Shown here piece by piece: positions 16,939-24,995 of a stretch of DNA of 61,143 bases. Origin of the DNA: Bryobacterales bacterium. Its GTDB lineage: Bacteria > Acidobacteriota > Terriglobia > Bryobacterales > Bryobacteraceae. The position numbers were made by a program, and so were the translations under genes. The notes beneath the pieces are model-generated. The model was not told the DNA's origin. It made no database searches and saw only the letters and a program-made list of their open reading frames with translations. Each line of letters starts with the position of its first letter. The first letter of the stretch is position 1. The stretch is taken from NCBI GenBank assembly GCA_016789745.1, contig JAEUQF010000135.1:1-61143 (forward strand). Direction: 5' to 3'.

Positions 16939-19241
16939 AACGCCGAGACATGCTCAAGCAGATCGCCACGCTCGCCGCCGTCGGCGCCGCGCAGGAACTG
17001 ATGCCGGGCGTGGTGTTCGCCGCGCCTACGGTGGACCCGCGCCTGCAGGGCCTGGACTGGCAAAAGGCTCCCTGCCGCTTCTGTGGAACCGGCTGCGGGC
17101 TGCTCATCGGCCTGGAAAAGGGCCGCGCCGTGGCTGTGAAGGGCGACCCAACTTCCCCCGTAAACAAAGGCCTCTGCTGCGTGAAGGGCTACCACTCCGT
17201 CATGGCCCTGTACGGCGCCGATCGCTTCAAGACAGCCTGGGTACGCAAGGACGGAAAGCTCACGCCAGTACCGGTGCAGCAGGCGCTGGACCTGGTAGCG
17301 TCAAAGATGAAGGAGACCATCGCCGCCACGGGCAAGGATTCCGTAGCCATCTACGGCTCCGGCCAGTGGACCATCCCGGATGGCTACGTCGCGTCGAAGT
17401 TCTTCAAAGGCTGCATCGGCACCAATAACGTCGAAGCCAACGCGCGCCTCTGCATGGCCAGCGCCGTCACCGGCATGATGACTACCTTCGGCCTGGACGA
17501 GCCGATGGGCTGCTACGAAGACATCGATCATGCCGACGTCTTCGTGCTCTGGGGCAACAACATGGCCGAGATGCATCCCGTGCTGTTCTCGCGCGTGCTG
17601 GAGCGGCGGTTAGCACGCCCGGAGATCAAAATCATCGACCTCACCACGCGCTGGACCCGCACCAGCATGGCTTCCGACAAAGTCATGGTCTTCCAACCGC
17701 AGACTGACCTCGCCATCCTCAACGCCATCTGCTACGAAATCCTGCGCAACGGCTGGGCGGATCAGCGCTTCCTGGAACAGCACGTCTCCTTCAAGGCCGG
17801 CAAAACCAACATCGGCTATGGAACCGAAGACAAGTTCGCGTTCACCGATGAAGCCAAGCCCCTCACGCTCCAGGAATACCGTAAGAAGCTCGAAGACTAT
17901 ACGCCAGAGAAGGTAGAAGCGCTCAGCGGTGTGCCCGCCAAAGACATCCGCTACCTGGCCAGCCTCTATGGCGACCCGAAGAAGAAACTGGTCAGCTTCT
18001 GGTGCATGGGCTTCAACCAGCATACGCGTGGCACCTGGGTGAACAACCTCGTCTACAATGCTCACCTGCTCACCGGGAAGATCTCGATGCCGGGCAACGG
18101 ACCGTTCTCCTTGACCGGCCAACCCAGCGCCTGTGGCACCGTGCGCGAAGTTGGCACCCTCACGCACCGCCTGCCGCATGGAGACGTCACCGATCCGCAT
18201 GCCCGCGAACTGGCGGCCAAGATCTGGAGGGTGCCCGTCGAGCGCATTCCCTCCAAACCCACCTATCACACCGTCGAGATGTTCCGCGCGCTCGATCGCG
18301 GCGAGATCCGCTTCCTCTGGATCCAGGTCACCAATCCCATGGTGACCATGCCAAAGCTCAAACGCTATCGCGACGCCACAAAGAAAGAAGGGCGCTTCAT
18401 CGTCGTCAGCGAGGTCTACCCCACCCCCACCAGCGATATCGCCGACGTCATTCTCCCCTCAGCCATGTGGATTGAACGCGAAGGCATGTTCGGCAGCGGC
18501 GAGCGGCGCACCCAGCATTGGAACAAACTCGTCCAACCTCCCGGCGAAGCCATGAGCGATACCTGGCAGTTGATTGAAGTCGCCCGCCGTATGGGCTTTA
18601 CCAAAGAATTCCCCTACAAGGAAGAAACTCACATCCGCGATATCTGGGAAGAGTACCGCCAGTTCCAACACGGCCCCCAGCATGAGATGGCACCCTATGA
18701 CGAACTGCGTGCCAAACCCGGCGTCCTCTGGCCCTTCGTCAACGGCAAGGAAACCAAGTGGCGCTACCACGGCAAGTACGACGCGGCCGCCAAAGGCACC
18801 GGGCATCACTTCTACGGCAAGCCCGACCAGCATGCCTGGATCTGGTTCCGCCCCTATGAGGCTCCCGCCGAGTCTCCAGACGCGCAGTACCCCTTCTGGC
18901 TCAATACCGGCCGCGTCGTCGAGCACTGGCACACCGGCAGTCTCACCCGCCGCATCCCTGTCCTGCACCAGGCCGTGCCGCGGTCCTATGCCGAACTCCA
19001 CCCGGCCGACGCCAAGCGCCTGAACGTGCGCAACGGCGACAGAGTCCGCCTCACCAGCCGCCGCGGGTCCCTGGTCTTAACCGCGCAGATCGACGGCCGT
19101 GGCCGTCCCGCCGAGGGCCAGGTATTCGTCCCCTTCTTCGACGAAAGCATCCTTATCAATGAGCTGACGCTGGATGCGTTCTGTCCCATCTCCCGCCAGC
19201 CCGATTATAAGAAATGCGCGGTCAAGGTGGAGAAGGCGTGA
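16935..19241 (+). CDS. napA: Periplasmic nitrate reductase catalytic subunit NapA
   Basis: 768 residues. The N-terminus MKRRDMLKQIATLAAVG is a twin-arginine signal. Cys47, Cys50, Cys54 and Cys82 (CRFCGTGC and GLCCVKG) hold a [4Fe-4S] cluster, and Lys84 follows as in the family. ARLCMASAV places the molybdenum ligand at Cys173, and DEPMGCYEDI and WGNNMAEMHP are NapA hallmarks that set it apart from formate dehydrogenase (Sec/Cys) and membrane NarG (Asp). The bis-MGD C-terminal domain includes TGRVVEHWHTGSLTRR. The enzyme reduces nitrate to nitrite in the periplasm. The napB-like start overlaps its stop. Confidence 0.95.
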   Translation: MKRRDMLKQIATLAAVGAAQELMPGVVFAAPTVDPRLQGLDWQKAPCRFCGTGCGLLIGLEKGRAVAVKGDPTSPVNKGLCCVKGYHSVMALYGADRFKTAWVRKDGKLTPVPVQQALDLVASKMKETIAATGKDSVAIYGSGQWTIPDGYVASKFFKGCIGTNNVEANARLCMASAVTGMMTTFGLDEPMGCYEDIDHADVFVLWGNNMAEMHPVLFSRVLERRLARPEIKIIDLTTRWTRTSMASDKVMVFQPQTDLAILNAICYEILRNGWADQRFLEQHVSFKAGKTNIGYGTEDKFAFTDEAKPLTLQEYRKKLEDYTPEKVEALSGVPAKDIRYLASLYGDPKKKLVSFWCMGFNQHTRGTWVNNLVYNAHLLTGKISMPGNGPFSLTGQPSACGTVREVGTLTHRLPHGDVTDPHARELAAKIWRVPVERIPSKPTYHTVEMFRALDRGEIRFLWIQVTNPMVTMPKLKRYRDATKKEGRFIVVSEVYPTPTSDIADVILPSAMWIEREGMFGSGERRTQHWNKLVQPPGEAMSDTWQLIEVARRMGFTKEFPYKEETHIRDIWEEYRQFQHGPQHEMAPYDELRAKPGVLWPFVNGKETKWRYHGKYDAAAKGTGHHFYGKPDQHAWIWFRPYEAPAESPDAQYPFWLNTGRVVEHWHTGSLTRRIPVLHQAVPRSYAELHPADAKRLNVRNGDRVRLTSRRGSLVLTAQIDGRGRPAEGQVFVPFFDESILINELTLDAFCPISRQPDYKKCAVKVEKA

Positions 19242-19942
19242 TGCAGCCCGACAAATCGCGACATATCCAGATCGTTCTCGCCACGCTGCTCATGGGCGCC
19301 ACTGTCTACGTGCTCGGCAATAACCTCATGGCGGACCGCGAGCCGCCGGCCATGGCCACCACCACCGCACGAGAGCCGCAACTGGTGCCGGAGCCCAAGG
19401 TGGTCCTGAAAGACGCCGGCATGTTCGAAGAGCCTGTCGCGGCCGAAACCGCCGGGCAGGCCGATGATAAGCCCGTATCCAAGCGCGACCTCGCCCAGTT
19501 CTACTCGCGCCGCGCCTATCCCGGTGCCCCGCCCATCATCCCGCACGAATTGCTCGACAAGCGCGGCATTGGCGGAAACACCTGCACTGGCTGCCACGCG
19601 CAGGGCGGCTACGTGCCCCTATTCAAAGCCTATGCCCCGGTGACCCCGCATCCCCAATGGTCGAACTGCGTGCAGTGCCATGTGCCGGCCGCCGAGAAGA
19701 CGCGCTTTCGCGAAACCGAATTCGTCCCAGCCACCCGGCCATCGCTGGTAAAGGCAGCGCTTCCCGGAGGCCCACCTGCGGTTCCCCACTCGCTTGATTA
19801 CCGCGGCGCCTGCCAGGCATGCCATGCCGGACCCGCGGCCGTAAAGGAAATCCGCACACCACATCCGGAGCGGCAAAACTGCCGCCAGTGCCACGTTTCG
19901 CATGACCGCCCTGACACGGCCTTCGAAAGGCAACAGCCATGA
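19241..19942 (+). CDS. napB: Tetraheme NapB-like cytochrome c with internal duplication
   Basis: 233 residues; ATG at 19241 overlaps the napA stop. Residues 9-26 form a membrane anchor or uncleaved signal. CXXCH motifs lie at 115-119, 143-147, 191-195 and 214-218. The first half (PPIIPHELLDK...CTGCHAQ...TPHPQWSNCVQCHVP) matches diheme NapB, including the IPH and TPHP histidines that serve as distal ligands. The second half repeats the plan: PPAVPHSLDYRG, CQACH, TPHPERQ, NCRQCHVSH. Typical NapB has only two hemes. The protein should pass electrons to NapA; the second pair may connect to the next cytochrome. Confidence 0.85.
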   Translation: MQPDKSRHIQIVLATLLMGATVYVLGNNLMADREPPAMATTTAREPQLVPEPKVVLKDAGMFEEPVAAETAGQADDKPVSKRDLAQFYSRRAYPGAPPIIPHELLDKRGIGGNTCTGCHAQGGYVPLFKAYAPVTPHPQWSNCVQCHVPAAEKTRFRETEFVPATRPSLVKAALPGGPPAVPHSLDYRGACQACHAGPAAVKEIRTPHPERQNCRQCHVSHDRPDTAFERQQP

Positions 19943-20556
19943 AACATTTCACCCTGTTCCTGTTGTTGCTCACCGCCGCGTGTTCCTCCTCCCCGCATCG
20001 CCCGCCTACGCAAGGCACTCCCGTGCTCGACCTTGTCAAGCAGGCGACGCAGAAGAACACCAACGCCGGGCTGTCGTCGGACGCCTTCCTGGTCGGCATC
20101 GCCAGCGTCAACGGAGTCGCCTCGCGGACTCCCCACCTGCAGCGCTATCCCTGCGCCCGCTGTCATGACCGCTCTCCGGAGGCCCTCAAACAGGCGGCAG
20201 CCCTGAAGCAGGGTAAGAAGGCCGCGCACTGGGAAGTGAAGCTCGTACATGCGCCCGAAGGCGTGCTCGGCTGCACCTCCTGCCATCAGTTAAACAAAGA
20301 GAAAGACGTCAACCAATTGCATTCCCTCCGTGGCGAGCCCATTGCCTTCGACGCCAGTTACAAGCTGTGCGGGCAATGCCACTCGCGGCAGGAGAAGGAC
20401 TGGATCGGCGGCGCGCACGGCAAGCGGCTGGGCGGATGGGCGCCACCCCGCGTCCGGCAGGCCTGCACCGGCTGCCACAATCCGCATAATCCGAAGCTGG
20501 CCTCGCGCTGGCCCGCCATTGCCGCCGCAACGAAGGGAGCCTCCCGCCATGAGTAA
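19939..20556 (+). CDS. Tetraheme cytochrome c lipoprotein
   Basis: 205 residues. A lipobox (LLLTAAC, Cys15) predicts a lipid-anchored protein on the periplasmic side. Four CXXCH motifs at 72-76, 112-116, 144-148 and 176-180 predict four c-type hemes. There is no NapC/NrfH-type transmembrane helix, so it is not a NapC quinol dehydrogenase. It overlaps napB by 4 bases and the iron-sulfur gene by 8. Position and composition recall the multiheme subunits of Qrc and alternative complex III. The inferred role is to carry electrons from the iron-sulfur subunit to NapB. Confidence 0.85.
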   Translation: MKHFTLFLLLLTAACSSSPHRPPTQGTPVLDLVKQATQKNTNAGLSSDAFLVGIASVNGVASRTPHLQRYPCARCHDRSPEALKQAAALKQGKKAAHWEVKLVHAPEGVLGCTSCHQLNKEKDVNQLHSLRGEPIAFDASYKLCGQCHSRQEKDWIGGAHGKRLGGWAPPRVRQACTGCHNPHNPKLASRWPAIAAATKGASRHE

Positions 20557-21493
20557 CGGCCTGGTGCAGATCCTCAACAAGCCCATGGACCGCCGCACCG
20601 CCACCCAGACCATCGCCGCGGGACTCGCCCTCGGACTGGGCTGGCTGGAGACGTCCTGCTCCCCGGCTGCCTCCGCCGCTGAGAAAGAAAAAGCCAAGCT
20701 CGACTGGCAGGAATACTTCCAGGGCAACTTCAAGCTCATGACCGAAGACGAGAAGCGCGCCACCGTCGAGCGCCTGGAACGACAGCACCAGATCCGCACC
20801 GGCCAGACCGTCAACATCGCGGACACCGATGCCCGGCCCAATGTCCTGTTCGGCTACGCGTTCAACATCTCCAAGTGCCGCGGCTACATGGATTGCGTGC
20901 GCGCCTGCCAGGTGGAAAACAACCAGGACCGTCGGTCGGAGATGGCGTACATCCGCATCCATGAGCATAAGAACGGCCAGATCAGTTTCGAACACGCCGA
21001 CGACGAGTACTTCCACGAAGTGCCCGCCGCCGGCCATTTCTACATGGGCACACAGTGCATGCACTGCCAGAACCCGCCCTGCGTGGACGTCTGCCCGGTC
21101 AAGGCTACCTGGATGGAGCCCGACGGTATTGTCGTCGTGGACTACAACTGGTGCATTGGCTGCCGCTACTGCATGGCGGCCTGCCCGTACGATGCCAGGC
21201 GCTTTAACTGGGCCTCGCCGGCCATACCCGAACACGAAGTCAATCCCAACCAGCACTACCTGGGCAACCGCCTGCGTAAAAAGGGCGTCGTCGAGAAGTG
21301 CACGTTCTGTGTCCAGCGTTCCCGCGAAGGCGGCCAACCCGCCTGCGTCGAAGCCTGTCCCACCGGCGCACGCATCTTCGGCAACCTCCTGGACCCCGAC
21401 TCCGAAATCCGCTGGGTGCTTGCGAATAAGAAAGTCTTCCGCCTGAAGGAAGACTTAGGCACCGAACCCAAATTCTGGTACTTCATGGACTGA
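20549..21493 (+). CDS. NrfC/PsrB/HybA-like four-cluster ferredoxin subunit
   Basis: 314 residues from the ATG at 20549; upstream frame is out-of-phase cytochrome sequence. A twin-arginine-like leader (DRRTATQTIAAGLALGLGW) indicates periplasmic export. Cluster motifs: Cys110, 116, 120; CMHCQNPPCVDVC (170, 173, 178, 182); CIGCRYCMAAC (202, 205, 208, 212); CTFC with PACVEAC (251, 254, 266, 270). The first motif has Tyr113 where most homologs have Cys, so that cluster may be [3Fe-4S] or have another ligand. These proteins move electrons between an NrfD-type membrane subunit and a redox partner. Here they would run from NrfD toward the multiheme lipoprotein. Confidence 0.9.
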   Translation: MSNGLVQILNKPMDRRTATQTIAAGLALGLGWLETSCSPAASAAEKEKAKLDWQEYFQGNFKLMTEDEKRATVERLERQHQIRTGQTVNIADTDARPNVLFGYAFNISKCRGYMDCVRACQVENNQDRRSEMAYIRIHEHKNGQISFEHADDEYFHEVPAAGHFYMGTQCMHCQNPPCVDVCPVKATWMEPDGIVVVDYNWCIGCRYCMAACPYDARRFNWASPAIPEHEVNPNQHYLGNRLRKKGVVEKCTFCVQRSREGGQPACVEACPTGARIFGNLLDPDSEIRWVLANKKVFRLKEDLGTEPKFWYFMD

Positions 21494-21499
21494 TTCACA

Positions 21500-22816
21500 A
21501 TGCAAAGCGCAACACGGCCCGCCTGGCAACAGTTCGTAATCGATGGTTTGGAAGAAGTCACCCACGGATCGTGGCGCTATCACGCCTGGATGGCCACGCT
21601 GACGTTCTTCATGCTGCTCGGCAGTTGGGCCTACTCGGTGCAGATGCGCGAAGGCCTCATCGTCACCGGCATGCACGATCACGTTAGTTGGGGATTGTAT
21701 ATCTCCAACTTCACGTTCTTAGTGGGCGTCGCGGCTGCCGCCGTTGTGCTGGTTATGCCCACCTACGTTCTCAAAGACCACGACTTCTCCCGCGCCGTCC
21801 TCATCGGCGAAGCCATGGCTGTCGCGGCGCTCGTCATGGCAATCTCCTTCGTCGTTGTGGATGTGGGCGGGCCGGCGCGCCTCTGGCACATGCTGCCGGG
21901 GTTGGGCCTCTTTAACTGGCCATCGTCCATGCTCTGCTGGGACATCCTTGTCCTCAACGTCTACCTTGTCCTGAACTTCTCCATTCCGCTCTACTTGCTG
22001 TACTCGCGCTATAACGACCGCTCCCCGAACCGGAAGCTCTACCTGCCGCTCGTGCTGCTGTCCATCCTCTGGGCGGTGAGCCTACACCTGGTCACCGCTT
22101 TCCTCTACGCCGGCTTGCCCGCCCGGCCCTTCTGGCACACCGCGCTCATGGGGCCTCGCTTTCTCGCTACCGCCTTTACCGCTGGGCCCGCGCTGATGAT
22201 CCTCGTGCTCTCCGTCATCCGCCGCAACACCCCGTTCCAGATCCGCGACGTCACCATCGGCAAGCTATCCCTGGTGGTTACCGTGGCCGCGCAGATCTGC
22301 CTCGTCATGCTGGTTTCGGAGATGTTCACCGAGTTCTACCGCTCCACCCATCACGGGGCCTCGGCGCGCTATCTTTACTTCGGCCTGGCCGGACACCACG
22401 CCCTGGTCCCGTGGATCTGGTCGGCCATTGCCATGAATGTCGCCGCCACCGGCATCCTCACGGTACATCGATCCAGGAAGACGCCCGTACTGCTCGAAGT
22501 CGGCTGTGTGCTCCTGTTCCTCGGCATCCTTATCGAAAAAGGCGTCGGCACCATCATTCCCGGATTCATCCCCGAACCCTGGGGCAAGATCCACGAATAT
22601 GCACCAAGCTGGGTGGAAATCACGGTTAGTGCAGGCATCTGGGCCGCCGGCTGCTTTGTCTTCACGGTGCTGGCAAAGACGGCCATCCCCATCGAATTGG
22701 GCGAGCGGCGCTACCGCGCAACACCGAACCACTCCCCATCAGCCGTGGTTGCTCCGACCCTGGTCATGCCCGATGGAACACCGGTTGCCCCACCGCAATC
22801 TGCCCCAACCGCGTGA
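21500..22816 (+). CDS. NrfD/PsrC/HybB-family integral membrane quinol subunit
   Basis: 438 residues with about ten hydrophobic helices. Family features include HVSWGLYISNFTFLVGVAAAAVVLV, the RLWHMLPGLGLFNWPSSMLCWD segment, and the long form typical of HybB/ActC/DsrP members. These proteins bind quinone/quinol in the membrane and pair with NrfC-type ferredoxins. It is the last gene of the nap run, 6 bases after the iron-sulfur gene, so it is the likely point where quinol electrons enter the NapA pathway. The Pro/Ala-rich tail overlaps the convergent MOSC gene by 53 bases. Confidence 0.92.
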   Translation: MQSATRPAWQQFVIDGLEEVTHGSWRYHAWMATLTFFMLLGSWAYSVQMREGLIVTGMHDHVSWGLYISNFTFLVGVAAAAVVLVMPTYVLKDHDFSRAVLIGEAMAVAALVMAISFVVVDVGGPARLWHMLPGLGLFNWPSSMLCWDILVLNVYLVLNFSIPLYLLYSRYNDRSPNRKLYLPLVLLSILWAVSLHLVTAFLYAGLPARPFWHTALMGPRFLATAFTAGPALMILVLSVIRRNTPFQIRDVTIGKLSLVVTVAAQICLVMLVSEMFTEFYRSTHHGASARYLYFGLAGHHALVPWIWSAIAMNVAATGILTVHRSRKTPVLLEVGCVLLFLGILIEKGVGTIIPGFIPEPWGKIHEYAPSWVEITVSAGIWAAGCFVFTVLAKTAIPIELGERRYRATPNHSPSAVVAPTLVMPDGTPVAPPQSAPTA

Positions 22817-23504
22817 CCGCCGCGTAAATCCCCGCGTGATTATCATTGGCGCGCACAATGGCCTTCATCACCTCCGGGTGCGGCTGTGCCGAATACGGGT
22901 CCAGGTTCACCATCCCGCACCGGATATCGCGCAGCGTGACGGCAATCTCCGGCGCGTCGTTCCCTTCGCCGAACGACAGCCGGCCCCCCACCCACTTGTC
23001 TTCTGCGAAGGTCGCCGCCTCTCGTAGCCGCACTACCAGGTTTGGCCGGAACTGCAGCGGCTCCAACTCCCGGCCCGCCAGCCGTCCAATCTCTTCCACA
23101 GTGTCCGTCGTAATCACTGAAATACTGGCTTCATCGAAAATGCCGTTGCGCAGATGAGCCATCCGCACGGCAGCCCGATATCGACGCACGATATCGACCG
23201 TCAACTCCTCGCCAAAAATCGGCAGATCCTGCCCCTCCGGAGTGCGAACATGCGTCGGCAGTTCCTCTCCCTCGCCTGTCCGCGGCGTGTAACGCAAAAG
23301 GTCCGGTAGCTTGCCCGCCGTCAACCAGGGCATCCCACTACTATCCTGCAACCGCTGCAACGCCAGGCGCCGGTCGCCCTCCAGCCCGTTCCACCCCAGC
23401 CGCGCCGACATACGCGGAACACCCGCCATCGACTTCACGGGGTATTGAAAAATGGCTTCGATTGTTCCGATCTGCACTGTCATTTGGGGACTCGCTGCCA
23501 TCAT
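22764..23504 (-). CDS. MOSC domain protein (mARC/YcbX-like)
   Basis: 246 residues. The MOSC N-terminal barrel (IFQYPVKSMAGVPRMSARLGWNGLEGDRR) and the MOSC core (FRPNLVVRLREAATFAEDKWVGGRLSFGEG, then DIRCGMVNLDP) are clear. The Cys of DIRCGM is at the position that coordinates molybdenum in mARC and YiiM/YcbX proteins. Such proteins bind sulfurated molybdenum cofactor and reduce N-hydroxylated compounds or transfer sulfur. Which of the clustered ATGs (3504 or the later one before TVQIGT) is used is unclear. The gene converges on the nap operon, another molybdenum system, but this may be chance. Confidence 0.88.
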   Translation of the reverse strand: MMAASPQMTVQIGTIEAIFQYPVKSMAGVPRMSARLGWNGLEGDRRLALQRLQDSSGMPWLTAGKLPDLLRYTPRTGEGEELPTHVRTPEGQDLPIFGEELTVDIVRRYRAAVRMAHLRNGIFDEASISVITTDTVEEIGRLAGRELEPLQFRPNLVVRLREAATFAEDKWVGGRLSFGEGNDAPEIAVTLRDIRCGMVNLDPYSAQPHPEVMKAIVRANDNHAGIYAAVTRLGQIAVGQPVFHRA

Positions 23505-23516
23505 AACAGCAACGTG

Positions 23517-23804
23517 CTATCTCCTCCGCACTCTCAACCTCCGCCAACCGAACACCACCACTCCGGCCCCCAACACGGCCAGATACCCCCACCCGACCGC
23601 CGCCCGGTAGACCCCAGCCCCCACGAATTCATTCTCATCGGACAGCACCAACCGGTCCCCCGCCTGCAAGTGCTGGCGGCTCACCATCCCCGGCATCGCG
23701 CGCAACGCTACGCCCCCGGTCGGATCATCGGGCAAGTAGTACTCATACGTGAATAGCTTCAATACCAGCAGCCCTGCCGCCAGTACCGCCCATGCCGCTC
23801 GCAT
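23517..23804 (-). CDS. Small two-helix membrane protein coupled to the amidase gene
   Basis: 95 residues from the ATG at 23804, which shares one base with the upstream gene's stop (TAATG). Longer upstream starts would run through the amidase coding region. One hydrophobic helix spans about residues 3-20 and another about 68-87, with a loop of some 45 residues that should face the periplasm, and a basic C-terminus (RRLRVRRR). No family is recognised. Tight coupling to a peptidoglycan amidase suggests a holin-like, immunity-like or anchoring role, but none is shown. Confidence 0.65.
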   Translation of the reverse strand: MRAAWAVLAAGLLVLKLFTYEYYLPDDPTGGVALRAMPGMVSRQHLQAGDRLVLSDENEFVGAGVYRAAVGWGYLAVLGAGVVVFGWRRLRVRRR

Positions 23805-24937
23805 TACGGTCCCCCCAGCCCTGTCCCGGACCGCAGCCCCGGAATCAGCTTGTACATTTCTCCGCCGGGACACTCCGTACTTGGCTTGTAGTCGCGGTGT
23901 CCTCCCATCTTCGCCAGCGTCGGCAGAATCGCCTTCAATGCCCCCACCAGTTTCCCCAAACTCGCGATCTGCACAATCGTCGGATCATCGTCGACATCCC
24001 AAATCTGGTGCTCGAAATCGCCCATCATCAGCACCCCGATCTTCCCCGTATTCGCCTTCTCCACGTGCGACCCTTTAAACGCCAGATGCCGCCCTTCAAA
24101 GATCTTCCCGCTGAGATTGATCATGAAGTGGTACCCAACGTCGTCATACCCCTTCGATCCCATATGCTGGCTTTCGATCTCTGCCGGGTCGTTCTCTCCC
24201 CCGTTGCCCGAATGATGCAGCACCACCGTATCGTAGTCCCAATCCTGGTCCATCTTCCAATACGGCGGCGTCTTCTTCCCGTAACTCGACCGCCGGTTCA
24301 CGCCTGCCGTCGATATCACCAGGTCAATCGCCTTCCTCTCATTCGGGATACTCAGCGTATGCTTGCCGCCCGTCGCCAACCCCGAGCGCGCGTAGCCCTT
24401 ATAGGAAATGGTTGGCGTTGCGCTGTCGTCCATGGCATCCACAATATCCACCCGCCCGGCCGACACGTCCGGCTCCTTCAAATAGATCACTCCCTTGCTA
24501 TCGGTGGAGAACCAACTCTCCGTCCCACTCGGCAATCGCAGCTTCACTCGCAACCCCGCGAACGGACCGCCGCTGATCTTGTCATAGATCGTAATCTGCC
24601 ACTCCACCGGCGGAACCGGCGGCGGCGCCGGCGCCGCTGGCGTCACTGCCGGAGCCGGTTTCCACTCCACCAGGCTGAACCCGGTCACCGTTGGCACAAA
24701 TGCCGTCGGGTCATGGTGGAACGACACCGTTACCTTCACCAAGTCACCCGTCTTCGCCCGCGGATGACTCATCGAATAGCTGCGGTGGAACGCCAGCGCC
24801 GGTCCGTGTACTGGTTGATACAGCGCATGCGCCTGCACCCCCGGAAATTGCTTCGTTACCGACGCCACAACTCTGTGATAAAACTCACGCGAGTCGTCAT
24901 GCCAAGCGACGTTGTACGTGGCCGTCTTATACGCCAT
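23804..24937 (-). CDS. Peptidoglycan-recognition/amidase domain protein without signal peptide
   Basis: 377 residues. Residues 232-365 form a PGRP/Amidase_2 domain with zinc ligands His241 (VVLHHSG), His347 (MGGHRDY) and Cys356 (TECPGGE), as in N-acetylmuramoyl-L-alanine amidases. Residues about 112-170 form a small beta domain (FAGLRVKLRLPSGTES, DSKGVIYL, VDIVDA) like the carrier domains fused to some contractile-injection effectors. Residues 1-90 are an unassigned domain, joined by an Ala/Pro linker (PAPAVTPAAPAPPPVPP). There is no signal peptide or TM helix, which is odd for a wall enzyme. It is coupled to a two-helix membrane protein. Phage-like lysis, effector delivery or recycling are possible roles. 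Confidence 0.82.
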   Translation of the reverse strand: MAYKTATYNVAWHDDSREFYHRVVASVTKQFPGVQAHALYQPVHGPALAFHRSYSMSHPRAKTGDLVKVTVSFHHDPTAFVPTVTGFSLVEWKPAPAVTPAAPAPPPVPPVEWQITIYDKISGGPFAGLRVKLRLPSGTESWFSTDSKGVIYLKEPDVSAGRVDIVDAMDDSATPTISYKGYARSGLATGGKHTLSIPNERKAIDLVISTAGVNRRSSYGKKTPPYWKMDQDWDYDTVVLHHSGNGGENDPAEIESQHMGSKGYDDVGYHFMINLSGKIFEGRHLAFKGSHVEKANTGKIGVLMMGDFEHQIWDVDDDPTIVQIASLGKLVGALKAILPTLAKMGGHRDYKPSTECPGGEMYKLIPGLRSGTGLGGP

Positions 24938-24947
24938 ATCTAATTAA

Positions 24948-24963
24948 GCGGAAAAACATCCGC
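24948..24963. promoter_or_regulatory. Hairpin in the divergent spacer of amidase and cyclase-like genes
   Basis: GCGGA (24948-24952) and TCCGC (24959-24963) flank a 6-base A-rich loop inside the 58-base, AT-rich gap between divergent start codons. It may be an operator shared by both genes, or a small leader hairpin. No clear promoter boxes were assigned. Confidence 0.25.
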
Positions 24964-24995
24964 GATTTGCATCAAAAAAAGCTAGACTCACCCTC

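Noticed and set aside
16935..19241. Formate dehydrogenase or assimilatory nitrate reductase
   Set aside because: The molybdenum-ligand region ARLCMASAV, DEPMGCYEDI, and the NapD and NapB neighbours fit NapA better than FdhG or NasA.
23792..24943. 383-residue plus-strand frame opposite the amidase
   Set aside because: Antisense shadow; Arg/His/Pro-rich, and the minus strand has intact zinc-ligand motifs.
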